Assembly: GCF_008831285.2 (NCBI RefSeq) | Contig: NC_045149.1 | Coordinates: forward strand, 14,100,629 to 14,164,628 | Length of the DNA stretch: 64,000 nucleotides | Reading direction: 5' to 3' | DNA from: Nymphaea colorata | Taxonomy: Eukaryota; Streptophyta; Magnoliopsida; Nymphaeales; Nymphaeaceae | Part shown: one piece after another, positions 34,801 to 45,400 of the stretch | How positions within the stretch are numbered: the stretch's first letter is position 1 | Layout: each line of letters starts with the position of its first letter | Translations under genes and position numbers: made by a program | Notes under the pieces: model-generated | Database searches by the model: none | The model's input: the letters and a program-made list of their open reading frames with translations, nothing else | Told to the model about the DNA's origin: nothing

Positions 34801-35109
34801 AATCTATAGAGGTGAAGCTAACCCTATCTTTTGGCAGAACACTGAAGCTCCTCGAGATAGGCAGGGCAACCAGACTTCCAACAGTTAATTTCAAAAATTC
34901 GGCATTGTCTCCACCAACGTCCTCTCATCATAAAATCAGACGTGTAGCATAGTTTGGGAGTTGCGCTTCGATCACACTGGAGCTCAACCGGAGAAGTGGC
35001 CGGAATCGGTCGGAACAACTGGTTTTACGACCACATGTTTCTAAGACTGTTGTTCCCGCAAAAGCAGAATACAGCCCTGCTCAACGGGCCAGGTGGGTCG
35101 CAGCAGTGG

Positions 35110-35121
35110 TGGTATCAGAGC
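35110..35121 (+). other. Primer binding site, tRNA-iMet
   Basis: TGGTATCAGAGC followed by CGAGG. It lies at the right end of the copy 1 LTR, where a simple solitary 3' LTR would have host flank. Confidence 0.8.
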
Positions 35122-35125
35122 CGAG

Positions 35126-35452
35126 GTAGCCCACCGTTTGCATTAGTTCTTGTAGTGCATTTTCAAGTAGTCCTCCTTGGAATGCTGGACTATGACCCCA
35201 TATGCTTATTTTGCAGCCTTTGGCATTCATTTTCTTTCTATGTAGCCCACCATTTTCTTGACCTAAACATGCAACTTTTGCAGAACTTCACAAACTCGAA
35301 CTCCAAACTGGCTCCTTCACTTTGAGACAAATTAAAGTAGCCACATTGAACTTCGATGTTGTTGACATGTGGAACTTTTCTTTATAAAATCTCTAGGGTA
35401 GTTAGTTTGTCATTAAAGTAGCCCACCGTTTGCATTAGTTCTTGTAGTGCAT
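35126..35452. repeat. Perfect 35-bp direct repeat, 292 bp apart
   Basis: Identical 35-mers at 35126-35160 and 35418-35452, starting GTAGCCCACCGTTTGCATT. A weaker third piece (ATGTAGCCCACCATTTT) is at about 35239. The first copy begins four bases after the primer site. Confidence 0.95.
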
Positions 35453-35559
35453 CTCATTGCAATGTAGCTTCTTTGCTAACTCTTCTTTCTTTTCCTCGCA
35501 TATTGTGTAGTACCTGAACACTATAAGCTTGTTGCTGAGGCAAAGTTACCAGTAATTTT

Positions 35560-36471
35560 ATATCTCAGTCCACGTTCAAATTCATTTGTTGATATGTACA
35601 GTATACTATAAAATATATACTACATACATGTATTGTATATATGTTAATATTTATCTATATATGTATATTAACATATCACATACTATATAAGTATACACAT
35701 ATCATATATATAATAGATATATGTATTATATTCCACATATATGTGTATACCGTTATATTATAGTATAATATAGTACATATGTACATACATATATAATTTC
35801 AAATGTTATACTTATGCATATACATACATATATATGTAATATGTTTATATATATATATATATATATATATATGTTTATATATGTATGTGTGTATATATAT
35901 ATATATGATGTAATACGTTAATATGATTACACTTATATATATATGCATAGCATGTAACTATGTTATATAGTATGCATCTATGTCACATGGGTGCGGGTGC
36001 GGCAAGAGCATATATATATATCTATATATATATATATATATATACACGTTATTTGTTATATATGTAATTTATTTGTGTATATTTTAAAATTTTTTATCAA
36101 GCTTATCTTAATCTGATGAAAATTGAAAGTTCTATTAACTAGACTAAAGGGGGGGAGGGGGAGAGAGAGAGAGGAAGGAAAAAAGGAGAGGAAAAGATAG
36201 GAGAGGGGCAAAAACAAAAAAAAACAAGAGAAAAGAATAACAGATGCCGTGAGCATCCCATTAGGTTTGATCGAGTCGAGTGACGTGCCAGGCTGCACCC
36301 GCATCGGTGCGGGTTCGCCACCATACTTCGTGCACCCATGTGACTTACTTTACAACATGTTATATTACATATGCAATACATAATTTATTATATATGTATA
36401 TATATGTTATGTAACATATATAATACACACACACACACACACTCACACACAGATATGTATATATATATAGA

Positions 36472-36502
<31 letters not shown>

Positions 36503-36890
36503 GTATGTATATATATAAAATACATTTATGTATATATTACATATAAGTAGTACATGTAATATATTGTGTATATAAAGTGTACATATAGTTGTATGTATAT
36601 AATATTATAGTATATGACGTAAATATGTATATGTATATATAACTATTATAGTTTTATATATGTATATTACGTAAATCTTATATGTAATGTATATATGACA
36701 TCATAAATGTAGTATTTTACTATATAACGTATATGTAAATGTATAATATATATATATAATACATAAAATATATGACGTATATGATATATGTATATTTATG
36801 ATATCCATATACATTAACATATAACATGTAGGTAACTATGTGATCTATACGTATTATGTATGACATATACTAAGTATTCATGCAGAACAA
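35560..36890. repeat. Long AT-rich ATATGTATAT tract
   Basis: Over 1.2 kb of alternating A/T with scattered ACATATG and GTATAC words, including (AT)n runs near 35845, 36010 and 36470 and an (AC)n run at 36428. It is interrupted by the inverted-repeat element at 35982-36344. No unit of fixed period was seen, so it is expanded simple sequence rather than a classical satellite. It could form cruciforms or act as a matrix-attachment-type region, which is speculation. Confidence 0.9.
35982..36344. mobile_element. 363-bp MITE-like element with 13-bp perfect TIRs
   Basis: Left end GTCACATGGGTGC (35982-35994) is the exact inverse of right end GCACCCATGTGAC (36332-36344). Inner ends add GGGTGCGG on the left and CACCCGCATCGGTGCGGGT on the right. 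The interior has a G/A tract (36145-36190). It sits inside AT microsatellite DNA, a frequent MITE target. No clear target duplication can be read because the flanks are simple sequence. Confidence 0.65.
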
Positions 36891-37146
36891 ACATAAATGC
36901 TAAACATGAAAAGATTAGTAACTGAGCATTCTTGGTGTCCCTCAAGGCCAGCGCACTCACAGTGACAACACCTGAGTTTGGAAACTGGTCCCAAGCAGGA
37001 GTACCAGAATTACGAATGGAGCTTGGAAGCACATTGGAATGCAAAAAGTAAGGTGCTTTTGAAGTGTCTTCAGAGCACCATTTAAAGAAAGAAGCCAGCT
37101 TCCATTGTGACCAGAACTGTGCTTCCCATTCAGGCAACTGATGCAA
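36814..37146 (-). pseudogene. Candidate orphan exon, unrecognised
   Basis: The 110-residue minus-strand frame opens MHQLPEWEAQFWSQWKLA and has a coherent central part (YFLHSNVLPSSIRNSG, TPAWDQFPNSGVVTVS, ALALRDTKNAQ). After AQ it runs into AT-tract translation. The coherent part (about 37146-36925) has balanced protein-like composition, unlike most frames here. I do not recognise the family. No convincing donor follows AATGCTCAG, and it meets AT-rich DNA, so it may be truncated. Confidence 0.35.
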
Positions 37147-37631
37147 ACTTCTTTTTTCTCACTCATTTGAAAACTAAACAGGGTTCCGAGGAAAACAAAA
37201 TGTGAGATATTTTTTTCATGTAGTTTACATTTTTTTTTCCATGTGGTCCTCACTAGCAAGCCGCGTGATTTTAAATAGCCATAAATATGAGCCAGCTGGA
37301 GCATCATTCTCTATCTACATACAAAGATGACTCTTTTGTCCCTCTCAATTAAAAATACATTAACAAAAGGGTTTTGAGAATTCCTTTTAAGAAATGACCG
37401 CAGGACGAAGGCTAGAATAGACCGCAGGAGCAACCACGAAGGAAACGTGAATTTGGCCTTTGACGGCCGGAGGCTCACCAATGTTTTCCGGTCTTCTGTT
37501 GTGTGTAGCATTTCCTTCCTGCTGCATGAACCACCAATTAGGGATATGTACCCAATCTGTGCAAGTTCTTGAAATTGTGTACATCCTGATCATCATCAAT
37601 CATCAACCATCCCCATGAACGTCTCTCACAT

Positions 37632-37814
37632 ATGTATCGAAGAACGGAGTTCTCATCAGCTATCAGGCGGTTTCTTGCTTCTGGCCTCTGCGATGAAGTC
37701 AAACGGATAAGAAGAAGGCACGCGGCAGCCGTAAGAACTGCATCTTTTGTTTATAATGTGATTGACGCAAGAAGAGCAGTAAACACATTTGCTTCGACTA
37801 TCCTCAAGAACTGA
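37632..37814 (+). CDS. Small Arg/Ala-rich open frame, uncertain
   Basis: Sixty codons starting MYRRTEFSSAIRRFLASG, with RIRRRHAAAV and an amphipathic Arg-rich character reminiscent of an organelle-targeting presequence. It ends in a TGA. It could be the first exon of the gene whose candidate exons lie at 38386 and 39678, or chance. Confidence is low. Confidence 0.25.
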   Translation: MYRRTEFSSAIRRFLASGLCDEVKRIRRRHAAAVRTASFVYNVIDARRAVNTFASTILKN

Positions 37815-39677
37815 GGTTCCAAAGGCCTAAATCAATGCAATTTCTTCCTTTTCACTTTTAGCTTTCAGAAAGGGGAAGCTAGTAATCCCACTCTATGGGA
37901 GGAGTTGACTACAGTAGTTGCATAATCTCACTCTATTAAAAAACCTTGAACTGATTAATCTCACTCTATATAAATATTTGCCCAAGCTTGAAACTTAATT
38001 ATGCAAAAAGTTTGGAGTTTGAAACTTGAATGTTTGATCTTTGTTTATAAGTTATATTTTTTGCTGGCTAGTTGTTTCTTAACTTGCTACTTAGCTCTCA
38101 TTTGCTTCATGATCTACTTTTGGGTCACTTTTAGTTCATTCCTTGGTTCCTACTTCCAAAAATTTGTAGGGGTCTCTCTACTCGCTCCCGATTCCATACT
38201 AACCCTGGTCCCGAGAACAGAGGCAAATGTGAATAAGTGCTTGGTGTTTTAACTAACTGGAAATAATTATGCTTTAGATAACTTATTCCTTATCGTCTAG
38301 TTATGATGTTATCTGTTTTTGGGAAACAAGGAAGATTGATAGTGCTAGTCCATGACTAATTTTTGTCTTCCTTTGATAATTGCAGAATGTTGATGTGGAT
38401 AACTTTGATGACTTTGGCACCAATTTGTTTACAGCGCCTGAGACTTCTTGCTTGGGCACAGGCTTTGATGAAAACGAGCTAAAATGCATAGATAATGAAG
38501 AGACAGACAATGCAGCTCAAAGGTTGATGATTTTAATTGTTAATATGTTCATCAATTAGTTTCTCATTTTGCATTCCTCTGGCACATGCTAATTTAGTGC
38601 TTCTATTAGAAATATATGCACATGAATAAGTGTTTTATGCTTAAGTCAGTCACAAAGAACTGTTTTTTCTTCTGGTGTTATGTTAATTTCTTTTTTTCCC
38701 AAACTAATTACTTTATTACTCTCTAGTCTCTGCTTTCAAATGAAATCATTCTGGGTGTATCTTGCAAGCAGGACATGTTCAGTGATTCATGTAAATTTGA
38801 AGTTCATTTCCTTCTTGTCAGCATTCTCCATTATGTTATTGTGTATTTCCCACATTAACTTACGACAGTCTTGTTCTTACTTGGTTTTTCTCTTTTCCAA
38901 CTAGGCTGCCTATTAAGTACATGATGTGCATCCAGCATTCTAGCCGTATATTGGTGCTGTTTGTAATGTTAAATTAATCAGTGGTGATCACAATGCCTCT
39001 CTGACATAATAATACTGTGATTTGTTAGTGAGCTAAGAACAAGTTGGCTTTGTTTGAATTAAGTGGTTTTTTATTAATAGCTATCGCTACTATTATTGCT
39101 GTTATCACATTTATTCAGCAATTTGACATGATTTTGAGCCATTCAAGAATGACCCTGGCTGGAATTATACTTTATTTCATGGTACTGAAATCCATGGATC
39201 CAAATCAACCTCTTTGATCAATATAGATCCAATCCAGTAAGGGCACATGTCCTTTTTATTTTTAATTATTTTCAATATTCTAACTTTTTATTTTTTCTCT
39301 TTTACCTTTTATCATAAACAATACAATTTTTAACTTTCTCTGATTCGCAATGATTCCTGTTTGTTTCAGCTAATCATTTGAATCTTTTACTGACTGATTA
39401 GATTTAGAATAAATTTTAGCATCACTTCTTTTATTGACAACAGTTTTTGTTCCTCGTTGACTGTTTTTATTCTTCTGTCTTCTTTATGCTATTTTATTCA
39501 ACTCTTTTCTTGTGTCCTGCTTCAAATCTTTTCGAAGCCTTTCTTAAGGTGCCAGGACCTTAAAGCAGGTGAGGTCATTGACTTTCTTCTGAATGAGTGT
39601 GACTTTATTGTTTAAATATCTCAGAGCATTTGACATACGTTTATTGTTGCTATTCCTTTTTCTCTTTTTATCATTAG
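37815..39677 (+). other. Putative intronic DNA around candidate exons
   Basis: T-rich plus-strand sequence with no repeats recognised, consistent with introns of a plus-strand gene. Nothing else supported. Confidence 0.35.
38386..38522 (+). pseudogene. Candidate exon of an unrecognised host gene
   Basis: A fully open 137-nt segment with a good acceptor (GATAATTGCAG) and donor (AAAG|GTTGAT). It encodes NVDVDNFDDFGTNLFTAPET, then SCLGTGFDENELKCIDNEET and DNAAQ. This is acidic, with a repeated D-x-F/FDD pattern, and reads as authentic protein. I do not know the family. Lack of confirmed neighbouring exons makes it uncertain whether the gene is intact outside or captured by a transposon. Confidence 0.45.
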
Positions 39678-39769
39678 ACAAAATCATGTTCTGAAAGACT
39701 GTGCTATGGAAAGAAAAGTGTTGTGCAAGCAGATCTAGGTCTTGTGCCAAAAGATGCAAAGCTTGATAA
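39678..39769 (+). pseudogene. Second candidate exon of the same unrecognised gene
   Basis: Acceptor TTTTTATCATTAG and donor A|GTATGC bound a 92-nt open segment encoding TKSCSERLCYGKKSVVQ then ADLGLVPKDAKLDK. Its phase does not follow directly from the exon at 38386 in this frame, so another exon would be needed between (a short one at 39549-39568 has splice-like borders but the wrong phase) or one of the calls is wrong. About 150 bp to the right the gypsy mosaic begins, so the gene looks cut off. Confidence 0.4.
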
Positions 39770-39926
39770 GTATGCTATCAGCTGTATATTTATGTTTCTT
39801 CTTGTTTATCTAGTCACCTCTAGAAAGTCATTTTTCAGCTATCATCTCTGTTATCAAATTTGGGAATCAGATGCATCAGAGCAGCAGGTTTGTATTCCGA
39901 GTTCTACATGTGCCACTGGGGAGAAC

Positions 39927-40675
39927 TGACACATGCTCAAAGCATGAAGGTGCCAGGACAAAGGAGGAGAACTAGACTCACAACTGGCAGGACATGGCCC
40001 TGACTTTCGAGCTGGAATGGGAAAGAGAACCTAGGTTGGTCTCTTCAAGCAAAAAATGCAGTTGATGTTGCCCACGCTAGCCAGGGCCAGCGACTACATA
40101 CCAACCGAGGAGGGCATTCCGCCACCAGTGGACCCAAGGAATGCCCTCAACCAGTCATTACAACACTTGTCTCCTGAGGAAAGGTGAGTACGTTTCAAGC
40201 ACGGCCAGTGCTTCACGTGCGGAGCCAAATGGGGGCGGCTACATGAGTGTAAGCAGCCGACGACCTGCTAGAAGAAGCCGAACCAGTGGCTCTTCCGGAG
40301 TTGCCAAAGAAAAAGGGCAGAGGTGTGATTGTTACATCTTCCATCGCACAACCAGCCTGTTAAAGGCAAACTGCGGGCAGCCCACACTCTCCATCTCCGC
40401 TTCCTGCCCGGCTGTGAGGACAACGCCTGCCAAGGAGACCCCAGCAATTGTAGTGAATGTAAAAGGATATGTCGGCACTGCTGGAGCAGTTTGGCTTCTT
40501 GAGAGTGGGTCTACTCAAGCCATCTTGAGTCAGCAGGGGGCTCACATGTGGGTCAACACAGGAGGGCCCTTTTGCGCTGCCTACAGACATTGGGAAAACA
40601 GGGTGCAGGGTCAACAGCTCCATGTAAGCCTGTTTATTCTCGTTGGATGGGGACCAGGCGTTGAACTTGACACTT
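39927..40675 (+). pseudogene. Ty3/gypsy gag zinc knuckle and protease remnant
   Basis: Around 40.14-40.32 kb the frame reads NALNQSLQHLSPEER, then a knuckle CFTCGAKWGRLHEC of the gypsy CF.CGEK(Y/W)GPGH.C type, with a stop on either side. Further right (40.47-40.53 kb) GAVWLLESGSTQAILSQ is a protease active-site block in which the family D-S-G has become E-S-G, so the catalytic Asp is lost. Upstream, 39927-40165, is the inverse of 43015-43256. It is dead on several counts. Confidence 0.8.
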
Positions 40676-40689
40676 AACAGCCCTCGGCT

Positions 40690-41964
40690 AAAGCAACTCA
40701 GCAAGGATTCTCCGACCTCCTTGAAAGAATCAGTAGGATCCTTGAGGAGGGTGGTGAAAGGGTGATCGTATATGACTTGGGAACCAACGGTCCCATCATG
40801 AATGCCTTGAGTTTTGAGAGAACCACCTCAGACCAAGGTAAGGGTCAAAGTGTGAGGCGAACAGATGGGCCAAGACTGCTGAGCTGGCGAAAGAGGATGA
40901 CTACCCACAACTTAACAAACCATATCAATTTGGTTCAAGTAAGGGGAAGAGAAACAATTTCGATTTCAGCATATGCAGCCACCAAATTCTACCGGATCCA
41001 TTGGAGTGCATCATGGGCTATGAAGCTGTTCAGGGTGGGATCAACCTCCTACACAAAGACCCTATAACGCTGCCCTCCCTTAGAAGCATGGAGCAGCAGC
41101 CTAAGGGGGGTTGCTGGTATGTTCCCACCCACAACCTAGGGTGGCCACACCTTTGGCAATACTGCCAAAAGAACATCTGCAGGGTGTCACCCGAGCCACA
41201 AGATTCTGTAAAGAAAATCACAACGCCAAACACTTTCCATCCGCGTGGCGATCTGCCACTAGAAGGCATCACAGTGAAGGGCATGCTCGAATAGGTTCAA
41301 TTTCAATGGGCCAAACCTAGACTGATCTACTCTTGTCACAGTAGCGTAGAGAAGATCAACACCTCCATTCCCAAGGTGAAATAGCAAAGGGCCAGAACAG
41401 GCATGTGAGTCGCAAAGGGGACATCGGGAGCCTAACGACTGGGACCAGCAAGGACAACTGCGACCACGGGGGGACTACGTGAGCTGTGACAAAAATTTGG
41501 CTGAACTAGATTCCCTGCCCTCCACATGAGCAGCAAGGTACTCTTTCAGTTTCTCAGACCAGCACGCCGAGGAAAATAGCTGCACCATCCTTGGGTGTCA
41601 TATCAGGTGGCCCAATCCCACCCAAGAAAATTGACTGAAGATGGCTAGCATGGGGCAAGAGCTGGAAAAAGACGGAGGCATGCCAATGTTTAGTCCTCCT
41701 ACCAAAATTCTGTCAAAAGAGGACACAACCGGAGGGTGCAGGTTTCATGAAGAATGAATGAAGCTGCCCCAAACAGAATCCAACAATATTCATTTTTGGC
41801 ATCATCCAGAGGAACAACGCAGCCGCAGCAAGGGCAAGATTGTAGGAAACCAAAACACAATGGCTGCGAAAGAGCTCCGTCTTCCTTGGGAAGTGCTCGC
41901 CATCACAATGACAGGTGAGACTCAAGGAGCCCAAGAGTAGGCTCCATTTTAAGAGGGGTGCATC
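40690..41964 (+). pseudogene. Ty3/gypsy-like internal region, copy 2
   Basis: Starts with a coherent LLERISRILEEGGERVIVYD stretch in one frame, related to 31.75 kb, and ends in the polypurine tract AAGAGGGGTG (41951) before an LTR. No RT, RNase H or integrase motif was found in about 1.3 kb, so this is an internally deleted or non-autonomous derivative. Confidence 0.6.
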
Positions 41965-42990
41965 TGATGTGACCCAACCCTTGGCCTGCCAGGATGGCGG
42001 GGCAGCGACGATAATGCTGGTGCACAGAGGCATGGCTGCGAGGCTCATCACTACCGGCCCAGGCAAGGGCAGCCTCTTGCTTCATTTGCAAAGGGCCTCT
42101 CGGTTGCTAAGGAGGTTAACATTGGGACGACATCAGGCCGGGCATCAGTTTGATGCAAGCATCCAACCACGGGCAAGCTACAGGCCTTGGGAATTCAAGA
42201 ACTTCAACCAGGACGGCCGAAGTCGGCCCAGCACTCGGCTAGGTGCATCCAAGAAGAACTCAGCCTTGTTTGGTTGAGTGAAACTTGTTCAACACCAGTC
42301 CTGGTGGGACACCTTCCTATTGTGATGCGGGACACAGACAAACCATGTTGACATAGCCAAAATCTCTCCATGCGGGACACATCCTTGTGCATGGTAGGGC
42401 ATGACAGTGGGACACTGCTTGACACAAGCTTCCTAGACACGGGTCTGAAACAAGTACCATGGGCGGGTTTTGGTAGTTTATAAATCCAAAGCCCGAACCA
42501 ACACTTCCTTTTTGGGTTAGATCGTTGTAGTGGGTCGGGCCTACTCCTGCCGGTTTTTGGTAAGACTTGGGACGAGACGACCAAATCAGCTGCATTAATG
42601 TTCTACCGAACCGGTTCGACCAGAAGGGCGCTCGCAGGAAGGCATCAGCCTCCTGTCCCCCGACGCTTCAACTTCCGGTGGACTGCAGGAGTTTTCAGGC
42701 GATTGGACGGCAGCTGTGATGATTTCTACAGAAGAAGGTACGCCTCGGCACCCACGGTCTACCATCGCTGATCGGGTGAAATGTTCAACTGTACCAACAA
42801 CACACAGCGGCTGGAAAACGGTGACTATAGGGCGTCGGACAAGCTGCGAAGGTCAGCAACAACCGGCGATCACGGAACAATGGCAATGTTCTCCGATGAA
42901 TGGCAAAGAAGACCGGCAAGCTGCTGCCCTACCCTGCCCAACAGCATAAACCAACCGTCGCTGAACCGGCAGAGCTCTAATGCAGCAGAA
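41965..42990 (+). repeat. LTR of Ty3/gypsy-like element, copy 2
   Basis: Starts TGATGTGACCC after the polypurine tract. Matches 32652-33330 in order, with TATAAAT at 42479-42485. The right border is unclear because gag-like DNA in opposite orientation starts at about 43005. Confidence 0.65.
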
Positions 42991-43004
42991 CCTACATTTG
43001 CCTC

Positions 43005-43745
43005 TCCTTAGGAGTCAATGCCATAATGACTGGCTGAGGGCATTCCTTGGGTCCACTGGTGGTGAAATGCCCTCCTCGGTTGGTATGCAGTCGCTGGCCG
43101 TGGCTAGTGTGGGCAACATCGACTGCATTTTCTGCTTGAAAAGACCAACATGGGTTCTCTATCCCTGCTCCAGCTCGAAACCTGGGCAGTGTCTTGCCGG
43201 GCATGAGTCTAGTTCTCCTCCTTTGTCCTGACAACTTCATGCTTTGAGCATGTCAGAGAATCCACTGCGTCACCACCCTCAAGTTATGCCCAAGGTTCAG
43301 TTCTCTCCAATCCTGGCCACATGGGAATTTTAGCCTCCTGGTCCGAGTACTCTCCCTAGGGGCATTGCATGGGCTTGACCCCCCACTGCACGTTGGCCAC
43401 CATGGTCCGGTTCAACAAGGCCCGTAGTTGCTCCTCAAGGTGACTCATAGTGATATTACACTCCTTTGCCCAAGATATATATCTGGTTATCGAGGTCGAG
43501 TTGGAGCTGTCCCCTCGGCATGTGGCCAGAGTTTCCCTTTGGTCTCATTGTCCATCAACAGAGCACGTGTAGTGGAGCTCCCTGTTTCCGGCTGATCAGC
43601 CAAGAAAGGTCCGCAGACAAGGGATTGTCTAGATTGCCAAACCTCACCATGCTGCTCCCTGTCATGGCTTTCCACCGCAACAGAGCAACATCAAGTGGCA
43701 ACAGAGCAAGATCAAATGGCACTAGCCAGGCTAGGTTAGTTCAGA
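43005..43745 (-). pseudogene. Ty3/gypsy gag remnant in inverted orientation
   Basis: The minus strand has a gag N-terminal piece MSHLEEQLRALLNRTMVAN (43449-43390 region) and, further on, the segment that is the inverse of 39927-40165 (FRAGAG, AENAVDVAHTSHGQRLHTNR, ECPQPVI). It belongs to the same family as the plus-strand gag and probably arose by inversion or nested insertion. Confidence 0.7.
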
Positions 43746-45046
43746 ATTGAGGCATGTTGTGGCCGTGATTTAGAGATCGCCCAGGCCTAACAGATCAAAA
43801 CAGGAACTGGGTAAGTTTCTAAAGCATCAAGAGACTCAACATTCAGAACCCTGGATGATGCTTGGAGATTTACTGCTTTCCCGATAGTCAGGCTGAGGTC
43901 AGGCATATCCTTAGTATTTTGTACCTAGAGACACATCTAGAGTAATAAACTCTGACCCACTTTAATTTGAAGGTCTTAAGTATGATCCAGCCAGGTCCGC
44001 AAGGCTCCTGTTGAAGCAACATGTGCTATTTGACCCAAGTCCATAGCTGGCTGGACTACTAGGCTAGGTAAAAATGATCAGTCCGAGTTCCGACTGGTCC
44101 GAAAAAGACAAGTTTGACATGTTAAAGAGAAAAAATTGAATAAACATGTTTATTGACAATAGATGTTCCAACAAAGGCTGCATGAGATTAGATAAGAGGG
44201 GCAGTATCAGGCCAATTACAAGAAGGTTGGCAAATGGATAGATACACGAAGAAATATTGGATTCTTCCAATGTGCAGGCAATCGAAGTTGGATCTCACAA
44301 GAAAAGAGTAAAAAAAAAAGAGTAAAACAAAACCAAACAATGCCAATGAAGGCATGCAATAAAGATTTGTATCTGAAGGTGTAAGCTTTATAAATTACCA
44401 AATAATAAATGTAAAATAATATATATTTTCTCATAGCAGAGCTTGCTCTTGAGTATGATGCTTTACAAACTTAGTCTACCTTATTAATACTAAATGCAAA
44501 CAACTATCTGCTTGCCCAAGATGAACGAAATTTTTCAAAAAACACACCAAAGAATGGCAGCATTTAGCAAAACATGTTGTTTTGACCATCTAAAATAAAC
44601 ACAACAAAGAACGTAATAAATTTGTTTTCAAATAAATTATCTTTTTTTGGCAAAAAAATTAGCATTGTTTTACTCTCAAAATGGGTTTCAGCCTGCCACC
44701 CTTTTCCATGGATTGAAGGTGAAGCTAGAAGTGCCGCAATATGGTAGTACTATGACCAAACCATGGATTGCTGCAGACAAATGGCTCATGTGAGGCCCAT
44801 CCTTGAAGATATACAATACAACCTGATGCACGGGCTAACAGGTAGAAGAAAGTTAGTTGAGCTTCCCCTCCCTTAGTCAAGCAAGCTAATAATTGAGATC
44901 AAAATATGTCTCAAATCATTACACCCCATCCCTAATGCCATTAAGAGTTTCTTTTGTGAACCAGAATACAAGGGGTATGGGTACTTAAGAGAGAGAGAGA
45001 GTGTGTGTGTATATATATATATATATATAGACACAATATTTCTTGG

Positions 45047-45083
<37 letters not shown>

Positions 45084-45150
45084 TACATAGTTGCAGCAGG
45101 TCTCCCCCTTTCTTTAATTTCTAGTTGCTGATTCTATAAGGATAGTTCCA
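43746..45150. other. Unassigned DNA with CT/GA and AT microsatellites
   Basis: Nothing coding recognised. Simple repeats at 44990-45030 (GA, GT, AT) and 45051-45080 (CT). Confidence 0.4.
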
Positions 45151-45400
45151 TCAATGGCAATAAGAAGTTTAACGTACCCACTGCTTAACTTGGACTGCAG
45201 TGAGCCCATTTTCTCTGGGGTGGCAAAATCCATTGCTTTGCAGACCGAGCTAGTATTTAAATCTGCAACCTCACCTCCAGAAACCATTACAGCACAGAAA
45301 CAGTTCCTTCAGCATCACAGGTCTGTGCACCTTCAGCATCACTTCGCATCAACACACTCATTAATAAAGATGCAAAAGGATCGCATCAACTTTTAGAGAT

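Larger units (their letters stand above)
32652..35109 (+). repeat. Long LTR of Ty3/gypsy-like element, copy 1
   Basis: Begins just after the polypurine tract and is homologous to 41965-42640 over its first 650-700 bp (GCATGGCTGCGAG, GGCAAGGGCAGCC, AAAGGGCCTCTC, CTATAAATCCAAAG). A TATA box lies at 33160-33166. Its right third (34140-34800) matches the 28.8-kb LTR, and it stops at a perfect tRNA-iMet primer site at 35110. The whole would be a 2.46-kb LTR, in the range of Tat/Ogre-type elements. The middle 33.33-34.13 kb has no second copy here, so its membership is by position. Confidence 0.55.

Noticed and set aside
35560-36880. AT-rich tract considered as a centromeric satellite or replication origin
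   Set aside because: No fixed-length unit and no supporting motif; simple-sequence expansion explains it.
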